From the NCBI RefSeq assembly GCF_009695635.1, contig NZ_VUNN01000012.1:1-64000 (forward strand): a stretch of 64,000 nucleotides of DNA, read 5' to 3'. The notes beneath the pieces were generated by a model. That model was not told the DNA's origin and made no database searches. It worked only from the letters and a program-made list of their open reading frames with translations. Shown piece after piece: positions 52,118-62,227 of this stretch. The translations under genes were made by a program, and so were the position numbers. The stretch is from Bullifex porci. GTDB taxonomy: Bacteria > Spirochaetota > Spirochaetia > Sphaerochaetales > Sphaerochaetaceae. Numbering within the stretch: the stretch's first letter is position 1; each line of letters begins with the position of its first letter.

Positions 52118-52567
52118 TATAGATATAAATGCCCATCTTCTTAGCTCAGTTGCATTCTTTACACCAACCTTTAAGCAAAGCTTTTTGCAATATGATGAGT
52201 AGGTTGCTCTAGTAATATTTAAATCAATACATACACCCTTTGTCATATCATTTTTCATTAAAGCACTAAGAAATCTATTTTCCTTTAAAGTCAAATCTGG
52301 TTTTTTAGCAACTCTCACATAGTAGCCTTTAGGTCTTTCAGCGACACAGTCAACCTGAGGTGAGAATACTATAAATAGCAGCTTAACTTTATGGGCAAAA
52401 TTAACTTTTAAATTTTCATAGTAGCTGAAATCACTATGGTCTCTTATTTTAACAATAATTGCTTTATCTAGCTCTTCAATATTACTGCTAATAACCTCAC
52501 ATCTATACCCTAGTGCTTCAACCTTACTCTTTAATAGAAAATCATTTACTACAAAAACTTTTCTCAT
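52112..52567 (-). CDS. LuxR-type HTH regulator without a classical receiver domain
   Basis: 151 residues. The C-terminal ~60 residues match the LuxR/GerE helix-turn-helix: LTLKENRFLSALMKNDMTKG, LNITRATYSSYCKKLCLKVG and VKNATELRRWAF. The N-terminal ~85 residues are alpha/beta like a response-regulator receiver but lack the Asp/Lys signature, so it may be a degenerate receiver that does not use phosphorylation. No neighbour kinase. No ribosome binding site is seen; TATTCT lies four bases upstream of ATG. Confidence 0.65.
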   Translation of the reverse strand: MRKVFVVNDFLLKSKVEALGYRCEVISSNIEELDKAIIVKIRDHSDFSYYENLKVNFAHKVKLLFIVFSPQVDCVAERPKGYYVRVAKKPDLTLKENRFLSALMKNDMTKGVCIDLNITRATYSSYCKKLCLKVGVKNATELRRWAFISIK

Positions 52568-52718
52568 ATAAAGAATAGAACAAAAGTTTATAGGTTTTGT
52601 TAAAATTAATTTATCATACCGATTTTGGTATTTATTTTAAATTTATATACATCTGTATAATTTTATATATTTTTATTATTTTTAATTAAATATACAATTT
52701 TATATATATATGGTTATT

Positions 52719-53255
52719 TTATAATCTTTTTATCTCACTTATTGCTTTATCAAAGGCATTTGCAAATGCATTATAGGTTTTTAGATCAAATTGCTTTTGC
52801 TTATCATTAAAAATACCCATTTCTCTAAGAGTCATCTGAGTATCTCTAATTGATAATCGCTCATTTATATTACTTTTATCTAATCTATTACCTCTGTCAT
52901 CAATTACAACAACACCCTTCTCTATGAGCCTAGCTGCTAGAGGAATATCATGTGTAATACATAAATTGTTTTTATTAGCTAAACTAACAATCCTATCATC
53001 AGCAGCATTTACACCGCCCTCAACTACTATCATTTCAATTGAGCTTTTAATTTTTCTTATCTCTTGATTATCTAATGTAGCTCTATAAGGAGATCTTAGC
53101 ATAATAGTATGCTGCTTAATAGCCTCCTTAACATCTTTAAGCTCTCTATCTGCGACAAAGAAAGTAATTATATTTTCTTTAATACAACGTTTAAGAATAA
53201 TTTCTCTATGTTTTAAAGGAAGAGAATCAGCATCGAGGTAAATAATTAATTCCAT
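52719..53255 (-). CDS. UPF0178/YaiI-family (DUF188) protein, PIN-like
   Basis: 178 residues. YLDADSLPLKHREIILKR at the start, VVEGGVNAADDRIVSLANKN and ITHDIPLAARLIEKGVVVID and DRGNRLDKSNINERLSIRD define the YaiI/YqxD family, which has a PIN/NYN-like fold with conserved Asp residues and probable nuclease activity. No Shine-Dalgarno; TATTAT (complement of 53262-53267) is exactly six bases before the ATG. Confidence 0.85.
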   Translation of the reverse strand: MELIIYLDADSLPLKHREIILKRCIKENIITFFVADRELKDVKEAIKQHTIMLRSPYRATLDNQEIRKIKSSIEMIVVEGGVNAADDRIVSLANKNNLCITHDIPLAARLIEKGVVVIDDRGNRLDKSNINERLSIRDTQMTLREMGIFNDKQKQFDLKTYNAFANAFDKAISEIKRL

Positions 53256-53371
53256 AGTTAGATAATAGCATTAATATGTGAAAAATGTATGCATTGTCCA
53301 ACCTTATACAATAGATAAATTTTTAATTATTTTATATATTAACATTATAAATAGATTACTTTGGAGGAATA

Positions 53372-55018
53372 ATGAATTACTCACCATTACAGAAGGCTAG
53401 ATATGAATATCAGCCAAAGCTTCCGTTGATTCTTCAAAATGATATTAATAACATTGAAGTATGTTATGGAAATGCAACACAGTCTGTTGCTGATCAAGAT
53501 AAGATCAAAGAAATGTTTCCTAATACTTATGGTATGAAGACTATTTCTTTCAAGAAGGGTTCATCAAAGGCTAAGAAGGATGGACAGGTTGTTGGAGTTA
53601 TCCTTTCTGGTGGACAGGCTCCAGGTGGACATAATGTTATTACAGGATTATATGACGCATTAAAGAAATCTAATCCTAATAACGTTCTTTTAGGCTTTAA
53701 GGGTGGTCCATCAGGATTATTAGATGATGATTATATTGAATTTACAGATGAATTTATCAATGAATACAGAAATACTGGAGGATTTGATATCATCGGTTCA
53801 GGTAGAACAAAGCTCGAAACTGTAGAGCAGTTTAAGGTTGTTGCAGAAGTTGCTAAGAAGCATAGCTTAAATGCAATCGTAATCATTGGTGGTGATGATT
53901 CAAATACTAATGCAGCTGTACTTGCTGAGTATATGGCAGCAACTAATTCTGGTGTTCAGGTTATTGGATGTCCTAAGACAATCGATGGTGACCTTAAGAA
54001 TGATGTTATTGAGGTTTCTTTCGGTTTTGATACAGCTTGTAAGACATATTCAGAATTAATTGGTAACATTGAAAGAGATGCAAACTCAGCTAAGAAGTAT
54101 TGGCACTTTATCAAGGTTATGGGTAGAAGTGCATCACACATTGCTCTTGAATGTGCTTTAGAGTGTCAGCCAAACATCTGTTTAGTTGGTGAAGAGGTTG
54201 AAGCTAAGAACCAGTCAATGATGGATATCGTTAAATACATCGCAGATGTAGTTGAGGCTAGAAGCGCTAAGGGACTTAACTATGGTGTAGCAATTGTTCC
54301 AGAGGGATTAATTGAATTCATTCCAGAGGTTAAAGTATTAATTGCAGAGATCAACGAGCTCTTAGCTGTACATGAAAAGGATTATGCAGTACTTGGTACT
54401 TGGGAAGACCAATTCAACTTTGTAATTAGTAATCTTACTTCAAATTCAGCTGCAGTATTTAAGAATCTTCCTGTTGATATCCAGCACCAGCTATTAATGG
54501 ATAGAGACCCACATGGAAATGTTCAGGTTTCTAGAATTGAAACAGAGAAGCTCTTAATCACAATGGTTGCTAAGGAGCTTAAGGATAGAGGCTCTAAGGC
54601 TAAGTTCAGTGCTTTAAATCACTTCTTTGGTTATGAAGGAAGATGTGCATTCCCATCTAACTTTGATGCAGACTACTGCTATTCACTTGGTTACAATGCA
54701 TTCTTATTAATCAGTAATGGTTTAACTGGATATATGTCTACAGTTACTAACCTTTCAGCAGGTCCAAGCAATTGGGAAGCAGGTGGTATTCCAATAACAA
54801 AGATGATGAACCTTGAAAGAAGACATGGTGAATTCAAGCCAGTTATTAGAAAGGCACTTGTTGAATTAGATGGTAAGCCATTTAAGTATTTCGAAGCTCA
54901 CAGAAAAGAATGGGCAGAGAATACCTGCTTCACATTCCCTGGTGCAATTCAGTACTACGGTCCAGCAGAGGTTTGCGATATCACAACAAGAACACTTGCT
55001 ATAGAGCAGGGTAACTAA
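53372..55018 (+). CDS. pfp: Diphosphate-fructose-6-phosphate 1-phosphotransferase
   Basis: 548 residues, long-form PPi-dependent PFK, typical of spirochaetes, plants and some anaerobes. [20 protein letters not shown] (phosphate binding), [17 protein letters not shown] (GGDD marks PPi rather than ATP use), [12 protein letters not shown] (PKTIDGD with catalytic Asp) and [16 protein letters not shown] (MGR). It catalyses reversible F6P phosphorylation in glycolysis. GGAGG is six bases upstream. Codon use is that of neighbouring housekeeping genes and it is monocistronic. Confidence 0.96.
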   Translation: MNYSPLQKARYEYQPKLPLILQNDINNIEVCYGNATQSVADQDKIKEMFPNTYGMKTISFKKGSSKAKKDGQVVGVILSGGQAPGGHNVITGLYDALKKSNPNNVLLGFKGGPSGLLDDDYIEFTDEFINEYRNTGGFDIIGSGRTKLETVEQFKVVAEVAKKHSLNAIVIIGGDDSNTNAAVLAEYMAATNSGVQVIGCPKTIDGDLKNDVIEVSFGFDTACKTYSELIGNIERDANSAKKYWHFIKVMGRSASHIALECALECQPNICLVGEEVEAKNQSMMDIVKYIADVVEARSAKGLNYGVAIVPEGLIEFIPEVKVLIAEINELLAVHEKDYAVLGTWEDQFNFVISNLTSNSAAVFKNLPVDIQHQLLMDRDPHGNVQVSRIETEKLLITMVAKELKDRGSKAKFSALNHFFGYEGRCAFPSNFDADYCYSLGYNAFLLISNGLTGYMSTVTNLSAGPSNWEAGGIPITKMMNLERRHGEFKPVIRKALVELDGKPFKYFEAHRKEWAENTCFTFPGAIQYYGPAEVCDITTRTLAIEQGN

Positions 55019-55027
55019 TAAAAGTAA

Positions 55028-55062
55028 AGCTCCCAAGATTTAATTCCTGGGAGCTCTTTTTT
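55028..55062. terminator. Bidirectional terminator between pfp and a YhbY-like gene
   Basis: AGCTCCCA and TGGGAGCT with an additional pair of mismatched bases in the loop, then CTTTTTT on plus; on minus TTTACTTTT follows. Confidence 0.85.
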
Positions 55063-55076
55063 AGTCTTAGAGAAAA

Positions 55077-55370
55077 TTAAATATTATACTTCCTTTCCTC
55101 TTTCTTCTCTTTTTGCTTAAAGAAAACAGCTGTAAATCCAGTTGTGGAAATTAAATCACAATCAGCCTTTTCTGCTAAGCTAAATGATATTTCCCTTACA
55201 TCTTCTTTAAAGGCTTGAAACTTTACCTTTACTAGCTCATGATGGTCTATAGCTTCCTTTAATGCTGTGACAACACTATCTGTTAGACCTTCCTTTCCAA
55301 CCATTACTATTGCAGGAAGCTCTTGAGCTTCACTTCTTAAATATGCTCTTTGCTTACTTGTATATTCCAT
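55077..55370 (-). CDS. YhbY-family RNA-binding protein (CRM domain)
   Basis: 97 residues. LTSKQ/R-type start (TSKQRAYLRSEAQELPAIVM), VGKEGLTDSVVTALKEAIDH, HELVKVKF are the CRM/YhbY fold that binds 23S rRNA precursors in 50S assembly. Usually the family ends in a GNVLVLYR-like strand; here it ends TTGFTAVFFKQKEKK. Small lysine-rich tail. The start has no clear ribosome binding site. Confidence 0.9.
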   Translation of the reverse strand: MEYTSKQRAYLRSEAQELPAIVMVGKEGLTDSVVTALKEAIDHHELVKVKFQAFKEDVREISFSLAEKADCDLISTTGFTAVFFKQKEKKEERKYNI

Positions 55371-55399
55371 ATATATAATATTACTCGATTTAATAATAA

Positions 55400-55433
55400 A
55401 AAGAAAAGGCCTAGCTCACAAAGAGTTAGGCCT
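55400..55433 (-). terminator. Terminator of the second acyl-CoA synthetase gene
   Basis: AGGCCTAGCTC and GAGTTAGGCCT (one G-U) around a five-base loop; T-rich (TTTTCTTTTTATT) on minus. Confidence 0.85.
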
Positions 55434-55453
55434 AAAGCAACAGTTTTTATATA

Positions 55454-57190
55454 TTAATTATCTAACTTATCTTTATATTGCTTTGCAACAACAAAGCGCT
55501 TAATCTTCTTTGTTGATGTCATCTCAAGAGGCTCATCAGCAATAATTACCTTAGTAATCTTCTTGTGGCTTTGTAAAGTCTTATTTACTTCACTTACAAT
55601 TGATTCAATATGCTGCTGTAAATCTTCAGGATGCTCCTTCTTGCAATCTGCTGATGGATAAACAATTGCTGCAATACCTTCACTCTTTTCAGCCTTGTTC
55701 TTAATATATCCAGCGATACAAATTTGTTCAACATCAAAATATAGCTGGAAGTGGTCTTCAATTTCCTCTGGGAATACATTCTTACCACCCTCAGTAACAA
55801 TAATATTCTTAGCTCTACCTGTTAATACGAGATATCCATCGCTATCCTCATATCCAACATCACCTGTATTGAGCCATCCATCCTCAGATAGTACCTCACG
55901 AGTTTCCTCAGGAGCGTTATAATAACCCTTCATTACCATTGGTCCGCGAAGGTAAATAACACCATTTCCATCCTGGTCCTTATTTTCAATCTTAACCTCT
56001 ACACCCTCTAAATGACGTCCAACTGAAATCTCTTTGTAAGCTTCAACTGGGTTAAGGTGAGTAATTGGGCTTGTCTCTGTTAAACCATAGCCCTGTACAA
56101 AGTTAATACCAAGCTCATTGTACATCTTGAAGGTAGAAGCAGGAAGCGGACCACCTCCACAAATACAAATTCTGATATTCTCAAGTGAAACCTTCTTTAA
56201 AAGGAAGTTAAACCACTTCTTTCCAACCTGGATGTGGAAAACCTTCTTAAGGATGCCAGAAATACCCATTAAGCCTCTAATAAGACCATATAGAACAATA
56301 CCCTTCTTCTTAACACCATTCATTAAAGCTGTCATGAGCTTATTAAATAGTAGAGGAACTCCAAGGAACATTGTTACCTTACCCTTTTTAAGCTCCTTTA
56401 ATAGCTGGGTTACAACTAGCTTCTTACCAAATACACAAGCAGCACCAACTGAAATTGATTCAATAAATACTGCAAGCATTGTATATGCATGGTGGATAGG
56501 AAGAATTGCATAGAATACATCTGTTGGATAGAGCTTCATATAAAGCTGAGCAATATAACAGTCACTTACTAAGTTATTGTGTGTAAGCATAACACCCTTA
56601 GGAGTACCTGTTGTACCAGATGTAAATAGAATTGCTGCTAAGTCCTCACTCTTTGGTAATACAGCTTCATTCTCATCTCCATTGAGATCAAGAATATAGC
56701 TATAACCCTCAGGATGCTTCTCCTCAAGAGAATACTTTGCAACAAGCCCTACTCTCTTTGATGTATCGATTGTACCAACTCTATCGCCATCACAGAAAAT
56801 TCTTGAAACACCACCAAAGGCCATCAAGGTCTCCATATCATGGTCGTTATAGGTTGCATCAAGAGGAACTACAATAGCACCTGCATATAAAACTGCAAGA
56901 TAAGCAATTGCCCACTCTGGACTATTTTTACCAGATACTGCGATTTTATCACCTGGCTTAACGCCATCACTTAATAAAAAGTTTTTAACCTCTAATATCT
57001 TTTTTCTTGCTTGAGAATAAGTAAACCTTAATTCCTTAGGATTGAAAGCAATAAAGCAATCATTATTAGGATATCTCTTACAAGAAATTTCAAACATCTC
57101 AACAACGGTAGGCCATTTTCCTGAAAAATCTTTCCCTCTATATTCATCTAAAAACTTATATGCATCAGGATTAGGAATTTTAAAAGACAT
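55454..57190 (-). CDS. AMP-forming acyl-CoA synthetase, copy 2
   Basis: 578 residues from the second ATG at 57190 (GGGAGA upstream; two residues shorter than the longest frame). ILFTSGTTGTPKGVMLTHNN, YGLTETSPITHLN, GWLNTGDVGYEDSDGYLVLTG (shown as NTGDVGYEDSDG) and TSTKKIKRFVVAK are the ANL-superfamily motifs. It is homologous to the 47638 gene, but without the basic N-terminal tail. It could use a different chain length. Monocistronic. Confidence 0.9.
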   Translation of the reverse strand: MSFKIPNPDAYKFLDEYRGKDFSGKWPTVVEMFEISCKRYPNNDCFIAFNPKELRFTYSQARKKILEVKNFLLSDGVKPGDKIAVSGKNSPEWAIAYLAVLYAGAIVVPLDATYNDHDMETLMAFGGVSRIFCDGDRVGTIDTSKRVGLVAKYSLEEKHPEGYSYILDLNGDENEAVLPKSEDLAAILFTSGTTGTPKGVMLTHNNLVSDCYIAQLYMKLYPTDVFYAILPIHHAYTMLAVFIESISVGAACVFGKKLVVTQLLKELKKGKVTMFLGVPLLFNKLMTALMNGVKKKGIVLYGLIRGLMGISGILKKVFHIQVGKKWFNFLLKKVSLENIRICICGGGPLPASTFKMYNELGINFVQGYGLTETSPITHLNPVEAYKEISVGRHLEGVEVKIENKDQDGNGVIYLRGPMVMKGYYNAPEETREVLSEDGWLNTGDVGYEDSDGYLVLTGRAKNIIVTEGGKNVFPEEIEDHFQLYFDVEQICIAGYIKNKAEKSEGIAAIVYPSADCKKEHPEDLQQHIESIVSEVNKTLQSHKKITKVIIADEPLEMTSTKKIKRFVVAKQYKDKLDN

Positions 57191-57312
57191 AATCAATCTC
57201 CCTGTAATTTGTTCTTATTTTTGATATTATTACACATTTCATATATGTGTCAATAAAACTATTTAATACCCTTTACTTTATTCTATTAATAAAAAGAAGT
57301 ATCATCGATTTT

Positions 57313-58638
57313 ATGGCATTAAAAACCTTTATAGATGTTGAGGAATTTCTCGATAGTTTTTCATATATAGATAAAAGTAATCCTCCTGGCTTGATTAGAA
57401 AAAGTCGTTTAGAGAGGATGGTGGGCCTCTTAAATTGGATAGGAAATCCCCAAGAAAGCTTTAAATCAATACACCTTGCAGGAAGTAAAGGAAAGGGCTC
57501 AACAGCAACCTTTATTTCTACACTATTAGAAGCTAAGGGCTATAAAGCTGGATTATATTTATCACCACATGTTTCTGATTTCAGAGAGAGATTCACTCTA
57601 GCTGGCTCATACTTTAGTGATGACTTTTATATTTTAGTTGCAAATAAGCTTCAGACTCTAGTAGAGGGCTATAAAAATGACTCCTCTCTTGGTCAAGAAA
57701 AGCCAACAACCTTTGAGATGTATACAGCATATTCTTATCTACTATTTAAGGAATATGGCTGTGATTACTGTGTTATAGAAACTGGCTTAGGAGGAAGACT
57801 CGATGCAACTAATACGCTTAATAGTATTGCATCAGTTATAACACCAATCGAGCTTGAGCACACATCGGTCCTTGGTGATAGTGTAGAAAAAATTGCAATT
57901 GAAAAGAGTAAAATAATAAAAGAGTCACAAATCGTTTTTTCATCAAAGCAGGATAAGGAGGCTCTTTCTGTAATACAAAGTGAATGTAGTAACCAAAACT
58001 CTGCACTATATACCTTTGATGATAATATAATAGACTTTTCATCAAAAATTAGTGAAAAGGGAGAAAGAGTTTCCTTTACACTTAATGATAAAAAATATGA
58101 TTTACAGCTTTCTGTTTTTACAGAAAAGCAAGGTGAAAATGTAGCTCTTGCAATACTTGTTGCAGATAAGCTTGGCTTTTTGAGTGATGAAGGAATAAAG
58201 AGAATTGAAAAAGCAACAATAAAAGGAAGATTTACTCGACTTAAAGTAAATAATGTTGATGTTGTAATTGATGTTGCTCACACTCAAAAGAGTATATTAG
58301 ATACAGTGGTTACCTTTAAAACTATTTTTAATGCTTCAACAGTAATATTTGGTGCAGTTGAAGGGAAAGACATTACTCATATGCTAAAGATTTTACTTGA
58401 TAGCTTTTCACACCTCATAATTTCACAGCCAGGAACCTTTAAAAAGAGTGATATTGAAGAAATATTTAAAATAGCAAAGGAAATTAATCCAAATAAAGAT
58501 ATAAAATTAATTAAGGATAATGAGGAAGCTCTAAGCTATGCAATTGATAGAAAAGCACCTATCCTTATTACAGGATCATTTTATTTAGCAGGTCCGATGA
58601 TTAATATATTGGAGGATAAATATGGCGTTAAATGCTAA
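57313..58638 (+). CDS. folC: Folylpolyglutamate synthase / dihydrofolate synthase
   Basis: 441 residues from ATG 57313 (a longer frame to 57247 adds a hydrophobic lead without a ribosome binding site). Mur-ligase fold: IHLAGSKGKGSTATFISTLL (P-loop), GLYLSPHVSDFRERF, ETGLGGRLDATN and ITPIELEHTSVLGDSVEKIA. It adds glutamates to folates; whether it also makes dihydrofolate is not decided from sequence. First gene of a tightly overlapping operon with rqcH-like, MEMO-like and an unknown gene. Confidence 0.92.
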   Translation: MALKTFIDVEEFLDSFSYIDKSNPPGLIRKSRLERMVGLLNWIGNPQESFKSIHLAGSKGKGSTATFISTLLEAKGYKAGLYLSPHVSDFRERFTLAGSYFSDDFYILVANKLQTLVEGYKNDSSLGQEKPTTFEMYTAYSYLLFKEYGCDYCVIETGLGGRLDATNTLNSIASVITPIELEHTSVLGDSVEKIAIEKSKIIKESQIVFSSKQDKEALSVIQSECSNQNSALYTFDDNIIDFSSKISEKGERVSFTLNDKKYDLQLSVFTEKQGENVALAILVADKLGFLSDEGIKRIEKATIKGRFTRLKVNNVDVVIDVAHTQKSILDTVVTFKTIFNASTVIFGAVEGKDITHMLKILLDSFSHLIISQPGTFKKSDIEEIFKIAKEINPNKDIKLIKDNEEALSYAIDRKAPILITGSFYLAGPMINILEDKYGVKC

Positions 58639-60025
58639 TGAAATAGCATTATTACTCAGTGAACTTGACTTTTCTGATACCTTCATACAGGACATCGTAG
58701 AGCATGATTTCCACTCCTTTACAATGTGCTTATTCTCTAAAAAGGAAAAGTCCTGGCTATTTTATGTAGAGATTGGAACTGTTTATCAGAGAATATGTAA
58801 GACAGATAAAATTAGAAAAAAAAGTAATAAGATGCAGCGCTTTACTCAATATCTTAGAGCAAATATTGTTGGCTCAAAGATTATAGATGTTAGTGTTGTT
58901 AAGGGTGAAAGAGAGGTTGCTTTTACTCTTATGCATAGTGGCGAAGTAAAAAGGATGTTTATTCGCCTATTCTCTGGCCCTTCTTCAAATATAATAATTA
59001 CAGATGAGAGCTTAGTAATTCTAGAAACTCTTATGAGAAGGCCTAAGCGAGGTGAGGAAAAGGGACAGCTATTTACACCATGTAAGGAAAAGGCTATTGA
59101 TCTAAATGCATTTCCAATCAGAGAGTATGAAACACCTACCTTCAATGAAGAGATAGATAAAAATATCTCTAAGGAAAAATTAGATGATACTATAGCTCTT
59201 CTAAGAAAGCAGCTTTGTGATAAAAGAGATGAAGAAATAGCACACTTAAGCAGTAATCTTCATAGTGAAGAAAAGAAGGTAGAGGAATTTAAAGGCTATG
59301 AGGATATTAAGACCTCTGCTGATATTCTATCTGCAAACTCATATCTTATTAAACGAGGTCAAGATAAGGCTATAATTAAAGACTTTAACAATAATGAAGT
59401 TACTATTCCTCTAGATGCTTCTTTATCTGTTAGTGAAAATATTAATGCTTACTACCAAAGGTATAAAAGAGCTGAAAGAATTTATCAAAATGCTATTAAT
59501 GAGGTAAAGAGGCTAAAGAATGAAATCGAAAGAAGAAGGCTTCATTATGAAAACTTATTAGCTCAAAATAGTAAGATATTATTTGAAAAGGAATTAGGTA
59601 AGCAAAGTAAAGGTAGTAGTAATGAATTAAAGGGACCTGGTCTTAGAGTAGAATCTCATGGCTTTGAGCTAATAGTTGGAAGAAATAGTAAGGAAAATGA
59701 TGAACTACTTCGCCATCATATGAGAGGTAATGATCTTTGGCTTCATACTAGAGACTTTGCAGGAGGATATGTCTTTATTAAAGCTAAAAAGGATAAGAGT
59801 GTTCCTCTTGAGGTTTTACTTGATGCAGGAAACTTAGCAGTCCACTACTCAAAGGCTAAGAGTAATAAAAAAGCATCACTATATTACACTCATGTAAAAT
59901 ATTTAAGAAGAGTAAAGAATGGTAAGCAGGGCTTAGTAATTCCAACTATGGAAAAAAACTTAGATATTACTCTAGACGAAAAGAGAGTCAAGGAATTACT
60001 TTCAGAAGGAGGTGAATTACTTTGA
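58622..60025 (+). CDS. rqcH: RqcH/NFACT-family ribosome quality control protein
   Basis: 467 residues. NFACT-N domain (EIALLLSELDFSDTFIQDIV at the start, MRRPKRGEEKGQLFTP about 138-153), a long coiled coil (about 200-330; EIERRRLHYENLLAQ), and NFACT-R (LRHHMRGNDLWLHTRDFAGG, VFIKA, YSKAKSN). In bacteria it adds C-terminal alanine tails to stalled chains on 50S subunits. It is shorter than the ~570-residue Bacillus protein; the missing part seems to be the HhH region. GGAGG before ATG; overlaps folC by 17 bases. Confidence 0.87.
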   Translation: MALNANEIALLLSELDFSDTFIQDIVEHDFHSFTMCLFSKKEKSWLFYVEIGTVYQRICKTDKIRKKSNKMQRFTQYLRANIVGSKIIDVSVVKGEREVAFTLMHSGEVKRMFIRLFSGPSSNIIITDESLVILETLMRRPKRGEEKGQLFTPCKEKAIDLNAFPIREYETPTFNEEIDKNISKEKLDDTIALLRKQLCDKRDEEIAHLSSNLHSEEKKVEEFKGYEDIKTSADILSANSYLIKRGQDKAIIKDFNNNEVTIPLDASLSVSENINAYYQRYKRAERIYQNAINEVKRLKNEIERRRLHYENLLAQNSKILFEKELGKQSKGSSNELKGPGLRVESHGFELIVGRNSKENDELLRHHMRGNDLWLHTRDFAGGYVFIKAKKDKSVPLEVLLDAGNLAVHYSKAKSNKKASLYYTHVKYLRRVKNGKQGLVIPTMEKNLDITLDEKRVKELLSEGGELL

Positions 60026-60759
60026 AGACTTTTTTTGATGATATTTTTTATCCAGCAAGTGAAGTAGAGCTTAATAAGCTTATCTCATTTGAAAATAGTG
60101 GTAATTCTAAAGTAATAATTATCCCTCATGCAGGTCTTGAAAACATCAATCAAGCTTATAATATTGCTTTTTCAGCAATAAAGAGAGCTAAACGATATGT
60201 ATTTATAGCACCTATGCATAATGGAAAGTATCCTGATTCAGAATCCTCTCTATTTACAATATCAAGCTGTCAAATAAATGGAGTAAATTGTGAAAGTGTA
60301 AATAACCTCACAGCTGATGACTCTATTTTAGAGGAAGAATATACTTTAGAGCTTGCTACCCTATTTATTTCTAAGCTTGATAGTAGCTCTATATTACTAC
60401 CAATCTTTACTGCATTAGAGTTTAGTGATGAAATTAAGAAATTAAAAAGCTTAATTAGAAGCTTAGATGATGGAGACACATCATTTATTATTTCAGCTAA
60501 TTTCTCTGAAGAAACAAATAATGAGAAAGCTAAAGAAATGGCTAAAACCTTAATTCAGAGCTTAAATGAGCAAAAGCCTCTTGTTGATGACGAGAAGAAA
60601 GGAATTATCTCTGGGTGTGGAATTAAGATATTAGAAGCTTTTAGAAATCTTTATTCAAGCTTTATAGTATTTGGTATTCAAGATGGAAGTAATTTTACAA
60701 ATAATATTGAAGAAATAAAGGGAAATATTATTCACTTAGCAGGAGCATTTAATGATTAA
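60022..60759 (+). CDS. MEMO1-like protein (AmmeMemoRadiSam system B)
   Basis: 245 residues from a TTG start (AAGGAGG nine bases upstream) overlapping the RqcH stop. FYPASEVELNKLI, VIIIPHAGLENINQAYNIAF (PHAGY-like), APMHNGKYPDSESS and SANFSEETNNEKAKEMAKTL match MEMO, a fold related to extradiol dioxygenases. The usual third His site (DHSHYGP...) is not obvious, so metal binding may be weakened. No AMMECR1 or radical SAM partner is nearby. Function unknown. Confidence 0.7.
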   Translation: MKTFFDDIFYPASEVELNKLISFENSGNSKVIIIPHAGLENINQAYNIAFSAIKRAKRYVFIAPMHNGKYPDSESSLFTISSCQINGVNCESVNNLTADDSILEEEYTLELATLFISKLDSSSILLPIFTALEFSDEIKKLKSLIRSLDDGDTSFIISANFSEETNNEKAKEMAKTLIQSLNEQKPLVDDEKKGIISGCGIKILEAFRNLYSSFIVFGIQDGSNFTNNIEEIKGNIIHLAGAFND

Positions 60760-62227
60760 TGAGCCATTAATAAAAAATACTGTAATAGATGGTATTGAAT
60801 ATAGCTGTATAGCTTTAGGAAAGGATGATTTTGCAATTCCAAGACATATGATGCAGGGTGAAAAGCAAAATGGATACATATATAGGGATGGTAAGCTATC
60901 ACCTTGGACCTGGGATGCTTTTACAACAATCGATGGAATAAGATACTTTTACTTTGAGAAAACAAGCCTTAAGCCTTTTTCTTCAATTGCATATGAAAAT
61001 AGATCTAATGCATTAGTTCTGTTAAGAGAATTAGCAGAGGCTTTAACAAAGCTTCCTAAGGATTTTGTTGCTCCTCAGCTCGGCTTATTACCAGTTTATC
61101 GATTTTACATATTAGATGATAATTCTTGGTTAATTTTACCTCAGGATTTAGGAGATTTATTTTCACTATATTACACAGATGAGGATAGATTTTTATCACT
61201 AGGGTGCTTTGCTAAGGGAGGAACAGAGTCTTCCTTTACATTAATTAGACAGTTTGCACAGTTTTTATACTATGCTTTAACTTCAGATGCTCCTTATCAG
61301 GAAAAAGCAATTAGAGAGTATAATTATACAGAGTTTCCTCTCTCTGAATATAAAAGCTACCTTTTCCCAAAGCTCGATGATAAAACTATTGGCTTTATTG
61401 ATTTCTGTCTCCATGCATCTAGCAAGGATATGAGAAAGATAAATGGGAATAAAAAGCCTGAGGAAAATCTTGAATGGTTTGTTGAAAAAACAGCTTCTCT
61501 TAGCTGGGATGTAGAAAATAAGTCTAAGGATGAATACAAAAAAGTAAAAGAGGAGTTAAAAAATAATGGCTCAGTACAGAAGTTTATGCAAAAAACTGAG
61601 CAGGGTGCAAAGAGGAATAACTTTTGGAGAAAGAAGGGCTCTGTAATTATTGCAATTACTGCAACAGTAATTATTGTTGGTGCCTTCCTATTCTCATATA
61701 TTTCTAACCTATTAGAGCCTCCATATACAAAGGATATGGAACCTACAGAGATTATTTATGCATTCTATGAAGCTCAAAACGAGTTAAATGTCTCTGACAT
61801 GACAGCCGCTCTAAAGGGGTGTAAGGCTCCACAGGAATCAGAGGTACTAAATCTATTTGTTAATAAGCAAACTAGAATGGCATATGAACAATTCTCACCT
61901 GTTGTTCGTGCAGATGAATGGGTTAATGAGGGTAAGCCATCGTTTAATTCTACTATGTTTGTTTATGGAAATAGTGATGTAGTTGTTACAGAAATTGGTG
62001 AAAACAAGTACCAAGCTAAGCTAAAATATTACTCTCCATATGATTACAATGCAGATGAGAGCACACTAAATAATGCAGCTCAATCAGAAGCCTTTACATA
62101 TGTTTATGATTTCACTCAGGAATTTGAATTAGCATATAACAAGCGTGGCTGGTGGAATATTGTAAATGTTACTGACCCAGAGATAAGTCTAATTGAGATT
62201 ATTAAAACACCTTACTTAGATAAGTAA
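60752..62227 (+). CDS. Conserved-looking membrane-anchored protein of unknown function
   Basis: 491 residues. One transmembrane helix at about 297-317 (SVIIAITATVIIVGAFLFSY) separates an N-terminal ~290-residue domain from a ~170-residue C-terminal domain. No signal peptide, so the N-terminal part is probably cytosolic. It has features of kinase-like folds in layout (FYFEKTSLKPFSSIAYENRS, LPQDLGDLFSLYY) but I see no catalytic loop. C-terminal part: MEPTEIIYAFYEAQNELNVS, reminiscent of NTF2-like domains. It is coupled to the MEMO-like gene by an 8-base overlap. Confidence 0.7.
   Translation: MINEPLIKNTVIDGIEYSCIALGKDDFAIPRHMMQGEKQNGYIYRDGKLSPWTWDAFTTIDGIRYFYFEKTSLKPFSSIAYENRSNALVLLRELAEALTKLPKDFVAPQLGLLPVYRFYILDDNSWLILPQDLGDLFSLYYTDEDRFLSLGCFAKGGTESSFTLIRQFAQFLYYALTSDAPYQEKAIREYNYTEFPLSEYKSYLFPKLDDKTIGFIDFCLHASSKDMRKINGNKKPEENLEWFVEKTASLSWDVENKSKDEYKKVKEELKNNGSVQKFMQKTEQGAKRNNFWRKKGSVIIAITATVIIVGAFLFSYISNLLEPPYTKDMEPTEIIYAFYEAQNELNVSDMTAALKGCKAPQESEVLNLFVNKQTRMAYEQFSPVVRADEWVNEGKPSFNSTMFVYGNSDVVVTEIGENKYQAKLKYYSPYDYNADESTLNNAAQSEAFTYVYDFTQEFELAYNKRGWWNIVNVTDPEISLIEIIKTPYLDK

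Noticed and set aside
47638-57190. The two acyl-CoA synthetase genes as a recent duplication
   Set aside because: They share only family motifs; N-termini and most residues differ, so they are old paralogues.
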